This document shows, piece by piece, positions 1 to 11,895 of a DNA stretch of 64,000 nt. Source of the DNA: Liolophura sinensis (Eukaryota > Mollusca > Polyplacophora > Chitonida > Chitonidae); assembly GCF_032854445.1 (NCBI RefSeq), contig NW_027017953.1:64501-128500 (forward strand). The letters run 5' to 3'. Numbering within the stretch: the first letter of the stretch is position 1; every line of letters starts with the position of its first letter. The position numbers and the translations under genes were made by a program. The notes below the pieces were generated by a model. It did not search any database. It saw only the letters and a program-made list of their open reading frames with translations, and had not been told where the DNA came from.

Positions 1-1913
1 AAGATAGAAGTGCACACTACATGAATGGTGCCTTTGGGCTATGAAGTCATTATGATAGAAGTGCACACTACATGAATGGTGCCTTTGGGTTATGAAGTCA
101 TGTATGATAAGAAGTACACACTACATCAATGGTACCATTGGGTTGTGAAGTCAGTATGATAGAAGTGCACACTACATGAATGGTACCATTGGGCTATGAA
201 GTCAGTATGGATAGAAGTGCACACTACATAAATGGTACCATTGGGTAATGAAGTCAGTATGATAGAAGTGCAAGACACTACATAAATGGTACCATTGGGT
301 AATGAAGTCCAGTATGATAGAAGTGCACACTACATGAATAGTGACATTGGGTTATGAGTCAGTATGTAGAAGAGAACACTACATATATGGTACCATTGGG
401 TTATGAAGTCATTATGATAGAAGCCCACACTACATGAATAGTACCATTGGGAAGTCAGTATGATAGAAGCGCACACTACATGAATGGTGCCATTGGGTTA
501 TGAAGTCAGTATGGTAGAAGAGAACACTACATGAATGGTGCCTTTGGGTTATGACGTCATTATGATAGAAGTGCACACTACATGAATGGTGACACTGGGT
601 TATGAAATCATTATGATAGAAGTGCACACTACATGAATGGTGCCATTGGGCTATGAAATCATTATGATAGAAGTGCACACTACATGAATGGTGACACTGG
701 GTTATGAAGTCAGTAAGATAGAAGTGCACACTACATGAATGGTGCCTTTGGTTATGAAGTCAGTATGATAGAAGTACACACTACATAAATGGTACCATTG
801 GGGTTATGAAGTCAGTATGATAGAAGTGCACACTACATAAATGGTACCATTGGGCTATGAAGTCAGTATGATAGAAGTGCACACTACATGAATAGTGACA
901 TTGGGTTATGAAGTCAGTATGGTAGAAGAGAACACTACATGAATGGTGCCTTTGGGTTATGAAGTCAGTATGATAGAAGTGCACACTACATGAATAGTAC
1001 CATTGGGTTATGAAGTCATTATGATAGAAGCCCACACTACATGAATGGTACCATTGGGTTATGAAGTCATTATGATAGAAGCGCACACTACATGAATGGT
1101 GCCATTGGGTTATGAAGTCAGTAAGGTAGAAGAGAACACTACATGAATGGTGCCTTTGGGTTATGAAGTCATTATGATAGAAGTACACACTACATGAATG
1201 GTACCATTTGGTTATGAAGTCAGTATGATAGAAGAGCACACTACATGAATGGTACCATTGGGTTATGAAGTCATTATGATAGAAGCCCACACTACATGAA
1301 TGGTACCATTGGGTTATGAAGTCATTATGATAGAAGCGCACACTACATGAATGGTGCCTTTGGGTCATGAAGTCTGTATGATAGAAGCGCACACTACATG
1401 AATGGTGCCATTGGGCTATGAAGTCAGTATGATAGAAGTGCACACTACATAAATGGTACCATTGGGTTATGAAGCCAGTATGGTAGAAGTACACACTACA
1501 TGAATGGTGACATTGGGTTATGAAGTCAGTATGATAGAAGCGCACACTACATGAATGGTGCCTTTGGGTCATGAGGTCAGTATGATAGAAGCGCACACTA
1601 CATGAATGGTGCCATTGGGCTATGAAGTCAGTATGATAGAAGTGCACACTACATGAATTGTACCATTGGGTTATGAAGCCAGTATGGTAGAAGTACACAC
1701 TACATGAATGGTGACATTCGGTTATGAAGTCAGTATGATAGAAGTGCACACTACGTGAATGGTGACATTGGGTTAAGAAGTCAGTATGGTAGAAATGCAC
1801 ACCACATGGATGGTGCCATTGGGTTATGAAGTCAGTATGATAGAAGTGCACACTTCATGAATGGTACCATTGGGTTATGACGTCATTATGATAGAAGTGC
1901 ACACTACATGAAT
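1..1913. repeat. 51-bp minisatellite array (about 37 units)
   Basis: The unit can be read from gatagaagtgcacactacat through ggttatgaagtcagtat, 51 bp, with point variants (gtgcc/gtacc/gtgac, cattggg/ctttggg) and a few 1-bp indels. The array starts before the window. Because 51 is 17 codons, long frames stay open on the minus strand (for example 1851-781, 21 copies of a 17-residue unit with the core HFYHTDFIT). Tandem structure alone explains these frames. There is no signal peptide, splice context or non-repeat coding flank, so I do not call a gene. Confidence 0.95.
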
Positions 1914-2130
1914 GCTATCCTTCATTTGCCTTCAAATGCTCCAAGAAATAAATCAGAAACTTAATTCTTTCTTAATTTATTTATTTTGTATATAGTTTTT
2001 ACAGTTAAATATTTTTCATTTCGCACCCCTCGATGAGTCTCCCCACCCTTGACAATGATCTGTGTCGTCTTTCTCCCGCCAAGGTAAACACGTGGCCAGT
2101 GCAGGGAAGCCTGTTTTGTAGTCAGGCACA

Positions 2131-2664
2131 ATTGTTCGGGTGACGTCAAATTATTCAAAAACAAGTGGCATGATATTGGGAGTTCAATATGTTTTCACGG
2201 AGGACGACACCAGATACCAGAACTGCTGTCGACTGAACTGTAAATCCTGTAACTGACACTACCATATTTGAATTTGTTTAAACGTCTTCGTATGATATAA
2301 CATAATAAATAAATTTTATTTTATCTCTTGTAGTACATGATTTCACAACGGTATAGATTTAAGGGATGGATGTTAGGAAATTAAGGTTATTGGCAGAGGC
2401 ACAGTGGTGTTGGCTGTGTTACTGCGTGGAGTTTGTTATCGCCAGCTGTTGGTGCAGCCATGTAGTCTATTGGCAGAGACAGTAGTGTAGGCTGTGTTAC
2501 TGCGTGGAGCTTTTTCTCAAAACCTGTTGGTAAGCCATGTTGTCTATTGGCAGAGAGAGTAGTGTAAGCTGTGTTACTGCGTGGAGTTTGTTCTCACCAC
2601 CTGATGCAGCCATTATCCAGCATGCAACTTGCTTTTGAATAATGGTGACGTCACCCGAGGCAAT
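2131..2664. mobile_element. Inverted-repeat (MITE-like) element with an internal tandem triplication
   Basis: The arms at 2131-2172 and 2620-2664 are imperfect inverted complements, sharing tcgggtgacgtca and attattcaaaa-caagt. The roughly 450-bp interior has no transposase frame, which fits a non-autonomous DNA transposon. I could not find a clear target duplication, so the family is open. An accidental inverted duplication is the alternative. Confidence 0.5.
2387..2615. repeat. Three tandem copies of a ~79-bp unit
   Basis: Each unit starts attggcagag and contains ggctgtgttactgcgtggag (aagctgtg in the third copy). The copies start near 2388, 2468 and 2546 and differ by substitutions and small gaps. 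They lie inside the inverted-repeat element at 2131-2664. Confidence 0.75.
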
Positions 2665-2705
2665 GAGTTATTGGTTTCGATACATAGCTTATAGAGATTA
2701 ACATT

Positions 2706-2897
2706 ATGAATTATTTATTTATCTATTTGATTGGTGTTTTGCGCTGTACTCAAGAATATTTCACTTATATGACGGCGGCCAGCATTATTGTGGATGGAAC
2801 CCGGGGTAAACCCACGACCATCCGCAGGTTTGTGACAGACCTTCCCACATATGGCCGGAGAGGAAGCCAGCATGAGCTGGACTTGAACCCCTGCATT
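2706..2897 (-). mobile_element. SINE family 1 (tRNA-derived), 5'-truncated copy
   Basis: Reading the minus strand, this matches the body and tail of the full-length copy at 37866-38134: the gagctgg... block, ggccggagaggaagcc, the ccacgaccatccgcagg block, the ggcggccagcatta block and the tail ending in caccaatcaaataaataaat. The tRNA-like head beyond about 2885 is missing or degraded, so this is a dead retroposon copy. Confidence 0.85.
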
Positions 2898-3084
2898 ATG
2901 AATTAGAAAAAGTATTCTAACTGCATTTCCCTGTAATAATATGGAGGTTCAACATGTCAGTGTGTAGAGCTTGCATTGTTACGTGTCACTGGCTAAAAAC
3001 AAATTTTTGTAGGGAATATGACTGATTTTACAAACAATTGAATATAGGTGACTCCATAAAAGAAATAGACTATAAGCCCATTGA

Positions 3085-3345
3085 GGTAAAGAACATTTGA
3101 CTAAGTTCCCTGTGGTAAATGCAAATGTGACTAAGCTCCCTAAGATAAGGTAAATGTGTCTCTGCTCCCTGGAGTAAAAATAAATGTGACTGAGCTCCCT
3201 GAGGTAAGGCAAATGTGACTAAGCTCCTTCTGGTAAATGTGACTAAGTTCCCTAAGGTAAAGTTAAACGTGGCTGACCTCCCTGAGGTAAAGGTAATTGT
3301 GACTAAGCTCCCTTGGGTAAAAGTAAATATAACACTTCAGTTTTG
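3085..3345. repeat. Degenerate ~30-33-bp tandem repeat (about 8 units)
   Basis: Copies of ggtaaatgtgactaagctcc with variable spacing and many substitutions. A short open frame across it is a by-product of the repeat. Confidence 0.75.
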
Positions 3346-3727
3346 TGGCTTTGGACTATTGCCGGGGATCGAGAAACGTAAGAAAAAGATGACGAAAAAA
3401 TTAACGAATTTAGCGCCTGTTGATTTGTCACATTGACTCATCGAATTTGATGGAATGAAAATAAACTCTGTCAAAAAAGAAACGCAACCCTTGTCCTCGG
3501 ATATCAAAAATTCGTTCGAATAAAGTTATTGCTTCCAAACTAAATTTTAGCCAAATGTAATGAAATTATACACGTTTTTAATGAAGATTACCATCCAAAC
3601 AACTGCCTTTTCTCTCCTAAGTGTATTTTATTGCTTATGACGTCACAACACATGGACTGACCCTGTTGACGTCGCACACAGAACCATTCACCTGCAAATC
3701 ATGTCAATGGCAGTTGTAGTGTGGGGG

Positions 3728-3738
3728 TGTATAAAAAC
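3728..3738 (+). promoter_or_regulatory. Putative TATA box of the Tc1 transposase
   Basis: The string gtgtataaaaacc lies about 60 bp upstream of the transposase ATG at 3793, inside the element. The spacing suits a core promoter. This is inferred from motif and position only. Confidence 0.4.
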
Positions 3739-3792
3739 CCATGTGCTTTCGTATTTTATTCATTCATTCGTCGATGAAAGGCAGTCGGTAAA

Positions 3793-4738
3793 ATGCCGCG
3801 ACTGAGTGCTGCCGACCGAAATATCGCCATTGGTCGTCTTCAAGCCGGAGAAAGTTTTGGTACTATTGCACGACACCTAAATGTTCACAAAACCGTTACA
3901 ACAACTTTAATTCGACCAACGATCGCCCGAGAAGTGGAAGGCCAAGAATCACGACCCCGCTTCAAGATCGGTATATCCGGGTACTTCACCTGCGTAATCG
4001 GCATGCCTACCAACCGTGACTGCCCCACAAATACCAGGTTTGAGGAGAGTGTCGGCTCAAACGATTAGGAACCGTCTGAAAGAAGCGGGTTTAGTGTCTG
4101 TAGACCAGTTGTTGGACCTGTACTACGCCCCTTACGTCGACGCCTACGACTCAGGTGGTGCAAAAACGTAAGGATATGGACTTTACAAAACTGGAGGCGC
4201 ATCTGGTTTTCTGATGAATCCCGTTTTCTTTTGACACGTCACGACGGAAAACAGCGTGCGTCCCGCAGGTTGACAGATTTGGCGGAGGCAGTGTTATGGT
4301 TTGGGGAGCCATCTCGTACAACCAGAAATCAGACTGGGTGATCGTTCCAGGGAACCTGACAGCCCAACGTTACATCAACCACGTGTTACAGCCTCACCTT
4401 CTCCGATTATTGACCGACAGACACAGCTTTTTCAACAGGACAACGCCAGGCGTCATACTGCACGTGCAACAATGAACTTTCTGCAGGATTCCAACGTCAA
4501 TGTTTTGCCGTGGCCCTCTAAATCACCAGACCTCAACCCTATTGAACACCTGTGGGATACTCTGGATCGACACGTGCGTCAACGCCAACCACCGCCACAG
4601 ACGCTTCAACAGCTCACGGTTGCGTTACAAAAGGAGTGGAGGGCCATTCCCCAGGAGAGAATCCGGCGTCTTATCCGTTCTTGTCCAAGGAGATGCCGTG
4701 CAGTGATTGCAGCTCGTGGTGGTCATACGAGATACTGA
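3793..4738 (+). pseudogene. Tc1 transposase, frameshifted
   Basis: The N-terminal frame starts MPRLSAADRNIAIGRLQAGE, a helix-turn-helix of the Tc1/paired type. The catalytic core is spread over several frames: WFSDESRF near 4200-4225 holds the first Asp, FGGGSVMVWGAIS lies near 4280-4320, and the last frame (to 4738) holds QQDNARRHTA and SPDLNPIEHLW. The spacing from the second Asp to the Glu is 34 residues, the DD34E signature of Tc1. The C-terminus ends ARGGHTRY, as in relatives. At least two or three frame breaks separate these blocks, so no full-length enzyme can be made. Confidence 0.92.
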
Positions 4739-4927
4739 GGAAGACGCCCCCTGGTGAGCAACTGGTGTCTGTGAGATGACTTTTGAAAAGACAGTTTCAA
4801 ACATGACCATCTTGATTATGATTCTGCCGAATTTCTGTCTTCAATAAGAAAAAAGTTGTGCCGTCCTAAAACTAAATATTAAAATCTCTAAAATACGGGG
4901 GTTGCGTTTCTTTTTTGACAGAGTTTA

Positions 4928-5307
4928 GGACAATGGCAATTAATCTTTCGATGTTCATTCCACTAGGCGAATTACACGGTCAGCTCAACAAAAATATCGT
5001 GTTAGCGAGGCTTAATCATCCCAAACGTGCCAATGGAATCAATGTATACACCGAAAACACAGGTTTACATGGGAGCTTTAATCTGCTTAAATCATATGCA
5101 CGTTTACATTTAACCTGAACCGCTTATAATCATTTTTATCATGTTCTTTTGGTCAGAGTACAATTTTGACAGAATACCATTCCATGATGGGGTTTCATCA
5201 GAAGCATAAAGTGAAATGGATATACATGTGTAATGATAAATAAAAGGTGTAGACGGTATTTAACTAAGTTCATAGAGCTAGTGTTGATAACCCCTGACGT
5301 TGTGCAT
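4928..5307. other. Intergenic/3' flank of the kinase gene
   Basis: No gene or repeat is recognised. It should contain the kinase 3' UTR on the minus strand. I see no AATAAA on that strand. An ATTAAA overlaps the stop codon (5307-5312), which is too early to be a convincing poly(A) signal by itself. Confidence 0.5.
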
Positions 5308-5756
5308 TTAATTATTATAAGTTGAGATAATACTGTGCCATCGCTGATGAAGAATTTCTGGGGACGTGGACCATAGCGCCCTCAGACACGGCCATCCTCT
5401 TACAGCAGTGGTCACCACGTAGTTGTTGGTCGGGTTCAGACTGTAGGTGTAGGCTCCCATGACGAGAGATTGGCACAGTCGTCCTGCCACACACACCCTC
5501 AACGCGGCCAGTTCCCGTTCTGTCAGAGCCATTTCAGAGACGTAACCAGCAAGGGCGTGGCCCCCGGCGATCAGTGGTTCCAGCACTGTACTGTCGATCA
5601 TGATATAGCAAATCACGATGGCGATTTCAAACAGGTAATAGGAGAAGGTAGCGTCCCCGAAGTCTATGATACCACACACATCATACATGTCGTCTGCTGG
5701 GCTTTCTGTCCGACGAACCAAGATGTTCTGCTCGTTCAAATCTCCATGTATCATAC
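5308..5756 (-). CDS. HYKK: Hydroxylysine kinase, exon 5 (C-terminal catalytic part)
   Basis: The acceptor reads ctcactcag then GTATGATACATGG, and the exon runs to TAA at 5310-5308. It encodes the kinase catalytic loop MIHGDLNEQNIL (HGDxxxxN pattern) and the metal-binding IIDFGD motif about 30 residues on. The helical C-lobe follows, with GGHALAGY and RLCQSLVMGAYTY. These blocks are characteristic of HYKK/AGPHD1 rather than bacterial aminoglycoside kinases. The exon ends in TYNN. The first two bases complete a Gly codon begun in exon 4. Confidence 0.95.
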
Positions 5757-6466
5757 CTGAGTGAGAAAACATAAAATATGCGTTTGTCTTTTATTTTGTG
5801 TCCAATCATGGCATTTATGATTCATTGAAATCATGGTTCATTTATCAGTGATGACCGCTAATTTATTTATTTGATTGTTTGCTAATACGATGGCGGTTAA
5901 TTTTATGGACGAATAGCCATTCACAAGACTCCGACAAACCTTACCACGTGTGACGTACAGATATGAACGCCATACTGTTGGCGGGGAAGTGGCCTTCCAT
6001 GAGCGCAAGCACCGTTGATCCTAAGCACATACTGTCACTGACGCCCCGAAATGGTGAGAGCGGAAGAATCTATAAATTTCACCTGTGTGTAAACACACAG
6101 GTGAAAAAAGGTAATAGGCACTTCGCGTAATATCCCTGGCATGGTTATGGCACAGGTATAGATGCATGTGAGAATTCTTTCTGTCAGCCACTAATATGCA
6201 TATGAGCCACTTATAGTATATGGCAGTTTCAGTAGAATTTCTAGCGCAATGTTTCACTCTACACCACGGTATACAATGTACCTAATCAAGACATAATAAA
6301 CATAAGTCATAAGCTACCAATTACCCATCTTAATCTCCGCAGCAGTTGCTAAGTGTAGACGTACATAAAGACCACGGGTCATGTAAGTACGGAAATCTTT
6401 CTCGTCGCCTTCTTTTGGTTCTTATGTAAACACCATCTCAGATGTATAAAACAGAAAGAACTGCAC
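5757..6466 (-). other. Kinase intron 4 (710 bp)
   Basis: The shortest intron of the gene, with donor GTGCAG and acceptor ctcactcag. It holds no recognisable repeat except a perfect hairpin at 6078-6105. Confidence 0.85.
6078..6105. repeat. Perfect inverted repeat, 12-bp arms, 4-nt loop
   Basis: ttcacctgtgtg and its exact complement are separated by taaa. It lies in the shortest kinase intron and could form a hairpin in the transcript. There is no poly-T or other feature to suggest a terminator. Function unknown. Confidence 0.8.
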
Positions 6467-6641
6467 CTTTTTGAAATTCTTCGTAGTATGGGATAACTTC
6501 TTCGTTGAATTTCTGAAGGACATCATTTACGAGCTGGCGATCGCTGCTATCTTCCACAGCATACACGAACTCGCTCAGTTTAGGCAGGTTTTTCATGCTC
6601 CAAATGTTTCCATGATTCTCGTAAAAACTGTTGTAAAATGT
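6467..6641 (-). CDS. HYKK: Hydroxylysine kinase, exon 4
   Basis: The acceptor ccgtttcag precedes ACATTTTACAACAG, and the donor follows CAAAAAG (GTGCAG, a weak but acceptable GT site). The 58 codons contain IWSMKNLPKLSEFVYAVED and end EEFQK. This matches the segment of HYKK between the LDxxL helix and the HGD loop. It is phase 0 in and phase 1 out, so it joins exons 3 and 5 in frame. Confidence 0.92.
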
Positions 6642-7560
6642 CTGAAACGGCATTGAAACCAGAACAATACAGACTTACCACCATAATATATCAAAAGCAA
6701 AAGATCTGAAAATAAATTGACCGATCGTCAGCGGACAGTTAACGACGCCGACAGAGTAGTCCGCCACGGCACGTGACAAAGGATAACTTTTGCTAGGCCC
6801 GTTTGCGAGAACAACCATGCTGATAAGATTTCGCCCTCATTTTTGCCCTATATTCAACATTCCAACTACAAAACAAGGACAGTTTTAATGAGGTATTAGT
6901 TTACTATATTATATATTTTAATACTTTGACAGCGTTTTTATAGATATCAGCGATTTCCTTCTTTTCATTAGATTATTCCACATGTTGTTGCCTGCATTGC
7001 CAAGCGCTGTTGCTCTAATCTGGGAGAATTTTATTGGATAAAGATAACTTAGGAGGCGTATCACTCGATGTATGAATTTTGCACTAAAGTCACACAAACC
7101 ACTGCGGCTTCTGTTTTGAAGATGGCGTGACAGACGGTTATAAGAATAATGGCTGTGGACTCCATTCAGACAGGACTGAATCGTGAATCGTTCTCATTCC
7201 AACAGCTCAGGGAATAGCGCGTCCAAGGCAACAATCTACTTAATATCACTTACAACCTCTCACAGCTGAGTTTGACAGGCGAAAAGGTACCACTCTGATT
7301 CAAATTAAAATGGCATATAAAGACAATGTTAAATCGGAGTAACAAGATCTCTTTCAAGCGATAATTCCAAAGCAAATCTGGAGTAAAGACATCCTGGAGC
7401 GCGTAAAGAGATTACTTAAATCCTATGGGATACATTTAGTAATGTCACTGGAAGATAAGCCTATAGATAAAAGCATTATGCCCTCTAGCACCCTCCAAAA
7501 ATAGAAAAGCTCAAATGTCTAAAAAGAGACTGCGGTACCATCAAATGGCTACAAAGGCCC
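6642..7560. other. Intron 3 of the kinase gene, unique part
   Basis: No gene, RNA or clear repeat is recognised. A splice-site-bounded 27-bp stretch at 6679-6705 was considered and rejected because it reads a stop in the required phase. Confidence 0.5.
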
Positions 7561-7565
7561 GACAG

Positions 7566-7905
7566 CCTGGCCTCGATAGCACAGTCGCTAGAGCGTCCGC
7601 TTCGGGGGAAACAGATTCAGGACTCACACCTAACACCTTTTAAAAAAGGAAGAAGTTGTAACTTCCTCGCTTGGCGTTCAACATTAAAGAAATAGTGCAA
7701 CGATTGGTTGACCCGTATCAATAAAATGGCTCAAGCGGAGCGGTTTACTTGTCTTCGGCAAGTCGTCTCACTGAAGCAGCACTGAAAAAGCGGTGGAAAT
7801 CCTTTTTGCAACAAAGAAGCACATTATATGCGCTCTAAGGATTCCTTCATTGTGATATGACCGACAACCCCGAGCACTTACTCATTCACTCAACGGTCTG
7901 ACATA
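7566..7905 (+). mobile_element. SINE family 2 (tRNA-derived), diverged copy
   Basis: It aligns along its length with the full-length copy at 59348-59712. It has the head gatagcacagtcgctagagcg (A-box region, degraded), the B-box region, aacttcctcgcttggcgttc, and the body agtcgtctcactgaagcagc. It ends ccccgagcacttactcattc. Many substitutions show it is an old copy. Confidence 0.88.
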
Positions 7906-8277
7906 TAAACAGTTACGGATGCGGTTTGAATTGCCGTGTTGCTTGACGGCGTCTTATTGTCTAGTTCTTGTTATTCTTGAAACAATTATCCACGTCCAGG
8001 GTTTTGAGAGGGGTTTACAGAAGACTGTCACGTCACATTGCCGTCTGCATGTAATTTAATGTTCTTTATACTGCGGCAACTATGAAGATTGTTTAATGCC
8101 TCGAATTGTCTACACCCAATTTCTTATTTCTTTGACTTAAAAGTAATATCTATGAAAACATACTTTTAAAAACTCATCCAGGAAGCATATTTGATTACAA
8201 AGTCGAAATAAACAACACCAGAAGCAATGAAACAAAATATCGGCTTTCATTACAATTGTATTGGAAGCGTTATACTT

Positions 8278-8456
8278 TAATTTTATATTTATTTATTTAT
8301 TTGATTCGTGTTTTACGCCGTACTCAAAAATATTTCACTTATACGACGGCGGCCAGCATTATGGTGGGAGGAAACCGGGCAGGGCCCGGAGGAAACCTAC
8401 GACCATCCGCAAGTTACTGGCAGACCTTCTCCCTTACGGTCGGAGAGGAAGTTTAA
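8278..8456 (-). mobile_element. SINE family 1, truncated copy
   Basis: The minus strand shows the ggccagcattatggtgggag region (as complement), the ccacgaccatccgca block and the 3' tail with aataaataaataaat at 8285-8305. The head and half the body are absent. The copy stops at ggtcggagaggaagt. It lies in kinase intron 3. Confidence 0.85.
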
Positions 8457-8599
8457 TCTTATAACATAGTGATCTGTAAACATAATGCCATTGTCTGTTA
8501 TTCTGTTCTATTTTAATACGAGATGTGAGATATGAAGGAAAAACTCATAACGGACGTTTTGATATTGAGATTTTCACGACGTTTGTATTTTCAGCATGG

Positions 8600-9400
8600 C
8601 AAAAGGCCAGGGGTAACAAGCAGTTTGAGAATGTAACGCCAGAACAGACAAAGAATGTCGTCTTAGCGTTACCGCTCTAACAGAGACGCCAGAATAGGAA
8701 CAGAATGTAGCCTTTCTGTCAACACTCTAACGGACACGCCAGGAAAGGCACAAATTGTCGCCTTAGCATTACCACTCTAATGGAGACACCAGAACAGGCA
8801 CATATTGTCGTCTTAGTGTTACCACACTGACGGAGGCGCCAGAACAAACACAGGTTGTCTTCTTAGCGTTACCACATTGACGGAGGCGCCAGAAAAATCA
8901 CAGATTGTCTTCTTAGCGTTATCACCCTAACGGAGATGCCAGAACAGGCATAGGTTGTCGTCTTAGTGTTACCACACTGACGGAGGAGCCAGAACAAACA
9001 CAACGTTATCACTCTAACGGAGACGCCAAAACAGACACCGATTGTTGTCTTAGCGTTACCACACTAACGGAGACGCCGGAACAGATACAGAATGTAGTCT
9101 TGTTACCACACTAACACGGACACCACAACAGACACAGAATGTCTTCTTGTCGTTGTCATTCCAACGCAGACGCCAGAACACAAAATGTAATCCTGCCGTT
9201 ATCAGTCTGACGAAGATGACAGAACAAACACAGAATGTAACCTTGCCGTTACGACCCTAACAGAGACGCCGGAGAAAATGCAGATTAACATCTTCCTACT
9301 CTAACAGAGACGCCATAACAGACACAGATTGCAGTCTTGCCGTTATCAGTCTATTGGAGGCGACAGAACACACACAGATTGTCGTTCAGTTCATCAAGTG
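8600..9400. repeat. Degenerate ~50-bp minisatellite (about 15 units)
   Basis: The unit is roughly acggagacgccagaacaggc followed by acagattgtcgtcttagcgt and taccactcta. It has many substitutions and indels and no homogenised block, so it looks old. Intron 3. Confidence 0.88.
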
Positions 9401-10650
9401 TTCTCTACAACTAAAGGCTATGGTTACTAAAACGTGAATGAAAATTACTAAGATCATGCTAGAAGACTTCAGCCTGTAGAAGCGGAAGCGTTTTTACATT
9501 TGGCCAAGACAGAATCTTGTGGCACTGTAAGAATTACACAGTTCTTCAGACATTCAAGGTCAGCTTATCCTGTGAGTATGTCCAGCAACAACAACAAAGA
9601 AATGGCTGCCAGCTCTGTCGTTTAAAAAAATAAAATCTGTGACACGACACCGCTAACAACCAAACTGAAGCGGATTTGCCCCTGGGTTAAGCCAGTGGTG
9701 CATAACTTCCATAAGGTTACTGATGATAGATATATAGCAATAACCCACGTCCCACGAAAATGTCGCGATAGCCACGGGATTTTACGCGTTAGGTGTAACA
9801 AACTGTGCGAAGACCCTTCATTTTATATTGTACTTTGCAGGTACATATAGGAAATCACTTAGACGTCAGTCCTTGTGTTTCAGTTCTGTCCATGTAAGTT
9901 CTGAGAACAGAAATACATGTAATAATGTTTGCGTACATAACATAAACGGTTCTGTAGTGTCACAAGGAAAGTCATATCGTTGAAAGAAGTGGTTTTGGAG
10001 GTTTTCTATCATGATTTGGGTGGACAATGGATGGCATTGGCTTTTCCAGTGATTTACGACCACAAAACCTGGGAAGTCCAAACTGTTTTCTGATAACAAT
10101 CAGAAAATGTTGTCAAGCGAATCATGTTCAACCTGAAGTCCTTTACAGCTTCAGCTTACTACATGTATGTTATTGGTATGTTATTCGCCAATCGTCAAAC
10201 ACCAGGGATGTGAACTGAGGTCCGTTGTTAGAGAACATCAGTTCTGGAATTCCATATGCTGAAAATAAATTCCTTTAGGCATTTAATGTTGAATGACTGT
10301 TGTTGTTATTAGCGGTATTACTGCGGCCGCTTTAATCTTGCACGAACAACAATCAGAAACAGTTGGCTTCAGAAAGGTCCAGCATTGCCCCTATGTTCTC
10401 TTCAAATGTTATCTAGGCGAACCATAGGGCAGACATTGTTTTCTGGTTGTCCTCACATGGTACACAGTCCCTCAACTGTTACTCTGTGTTGTCGTAAATG
10501 TTGGCACCCAAAGACATATTCTGGCAAATGACGCCATTGTGACGATCCCAGGATGCGATTCATGTATCATGTCCAGTATTCTGTTTTGTAACTGGGAACG
10601 AATTACAAAGCTAACTCCCAAAAGCAAATACCCTTCCTCACACGTTACTT
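9401..10650. other. Intron 3, unique stretch
   Basis: No convincing coding exon, RNA gene or repeat. The short frames at 9866-10218 show no family motif or splice context. Confidence 0.5.
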
Positions 10651-10654
10651 TGCT

Positions 10655-10885
10655 TCGATTTTGGTGGTAAGGTATCTGGTATCTGTTCTGACAGTAAAAA
10701 AAATCAGTTCATCTAGTATCTTTTCTGGTGGTAAGGTATCAGTTCTTCTGCTATCTGTTGTTCTGGAGGCAAGATATCATTTCTTCTGGTATCTTTTCTG
10801 GTATTAAGGTATCAGTTCTTCTGATATCTGTTCTTGTAGTAAGGTCTCAGTTCATCTGCTATCTGTTCCTTGGTAAGGCAATCAC
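10655..10885. repeat. Degenerate ~36-bp tandem repeat (about 6 units)
   Basis: Repeats of ggtaaggtatcagttcttct and ggtatctgttctgg, with substitutions. It lies just before the next array at 10985. Confidence 0.75.
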
Positions 10886-10984
10886 AAACACAAGACTGTC
10901 TCACTCTGGCAACGAGTGTTATCTCTGGAAGTAGGATGGCTAACTTGCATGGCACTAACCGGCAAGCAGTTTAACTGAGAGTAC

Positions 10985-11895
10985 AATGGTGTTCGGTGGT
11001 TATTGAGTTCAGCGCTCGTCCTTCAGAGCACACAGCAGTATTCGGTGGTTACTCAGCTCAGCGCTCGTCTCCAGAGCACACAGCAGTATTCGGTGGTTAC
11101 TGAGTTCAGCGCTCGTCCCTCCAGAGCACACAGCAGTATTCGGTGGTTACTTAGTTCAGCGCTCGTCTTCAGAGCACACAGCAGTATTCGGTGGTTACTG
11201 AGTTCAGCGCTCGTCCTCCAGAGCACACAGCAGTATTCGTTGGTTACTGAGTTCAGCACTGGTCTTCCAGAGCACACAGCAGTATTCGGTGGTTACTCAG
11301 TTCAGCGCTGGTCCTCCAGAGCACACAGCAGTATTCGGTGGTTACTCAGTTCAGCGCTGGTCCTCCAGAGCACACAGCAGCATTCGGTGGTTACTCAGTT
11401 CAGCACTTGTCCTTCAGAGCACACAGCAGTATTCAGTGGTTATTGAGTTCAGCTCTCGTCCTCATAGCACACAGAAGTATTCGGTGGTTACTGAGTTCAG
11501 CGCTAGCCCTCCAGAGCACACCAGCAGTATTCGGTGGTTACTGAGTTCAGCGCTGGCCCTCCAGAGGCACACAGCAGTATTCGGTGGTACTGAGTTCAGC
11601 GCTGGTCCTCCAGAGCACACAGCAGTATTCGTTGGTTACTCAGTTCAGCGCTGGTCCTCCAGAGCACACAGCAAGTATTCGGTGGTTACTCAGTTCAGCG
11701 CTGGCCCTCCAGAGCAACACAGCAGTATTCAGTGGTTATTGAGTTCAGCTCTCGTCCTTCATAACACACAGAAGTATTCGGTGGTTACTCAGTTCAGCGC
11801 TGGCCCTCCAGAGCACACAGCAGTATTCGGTGGTTATTGAGTTCAGCTCTCGTCCTTCATAGCACACAGAAGTATTCGGTGGTCAATCAGGTATG
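10985..11895. repeat. 49-bp minisatellite (about 18-19 units)
   Basis: The unit is ggtggttactgagttcagcg, then ctggtcctccagagcacaca and gcagtattc. Copies are close to each other, with single-base indels that keep several frames open. Intron 3 of the kinase gene. Confidence 0.93.

Larger units (their letters stand above)
3464..4925 (+). mobile_element. Tc1-like DNA transposon with intact termini
   Basis: Perfect 27-bp terminal inverted repeats, starting aactctgtcaaaaaagaaac, lie at 3464-3490 and 4899-4925. Each end is flanked by TA (3462-3463 and 4926-4927), the target duplication expected for Tc1/mariner insertion. The element is 1462 bp, about normal for Tc1. The encoded transposase is broken (see 3793-4738), so any mobility would need an enzyme supplied from elsewhere. 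It lies about 380 bp downstream of the kinase stop codon. Confidence 0.93.

Noticed and set aside
781-1851. 356-codon minus-strand ORF of 17-residue repeats (HFYHTDFIT...)
   Set aside because: The unit is 51 bp, a multiple of three, without stops on that strand. The frame arises from the array and breaks wherever a 1-bp indel occurs; there is no signal peptide, start context or unique flank.
6679-6705. 27-bp microexon bounded by AG and GTAAGT next to kinase exon 4
   Set aside because: It would have to read in phase 0, where it holds TGA (atc ttt tgc ttt tga), and the following intron would be only 37 bp. Exons 3 and 4 already join in frame without it.
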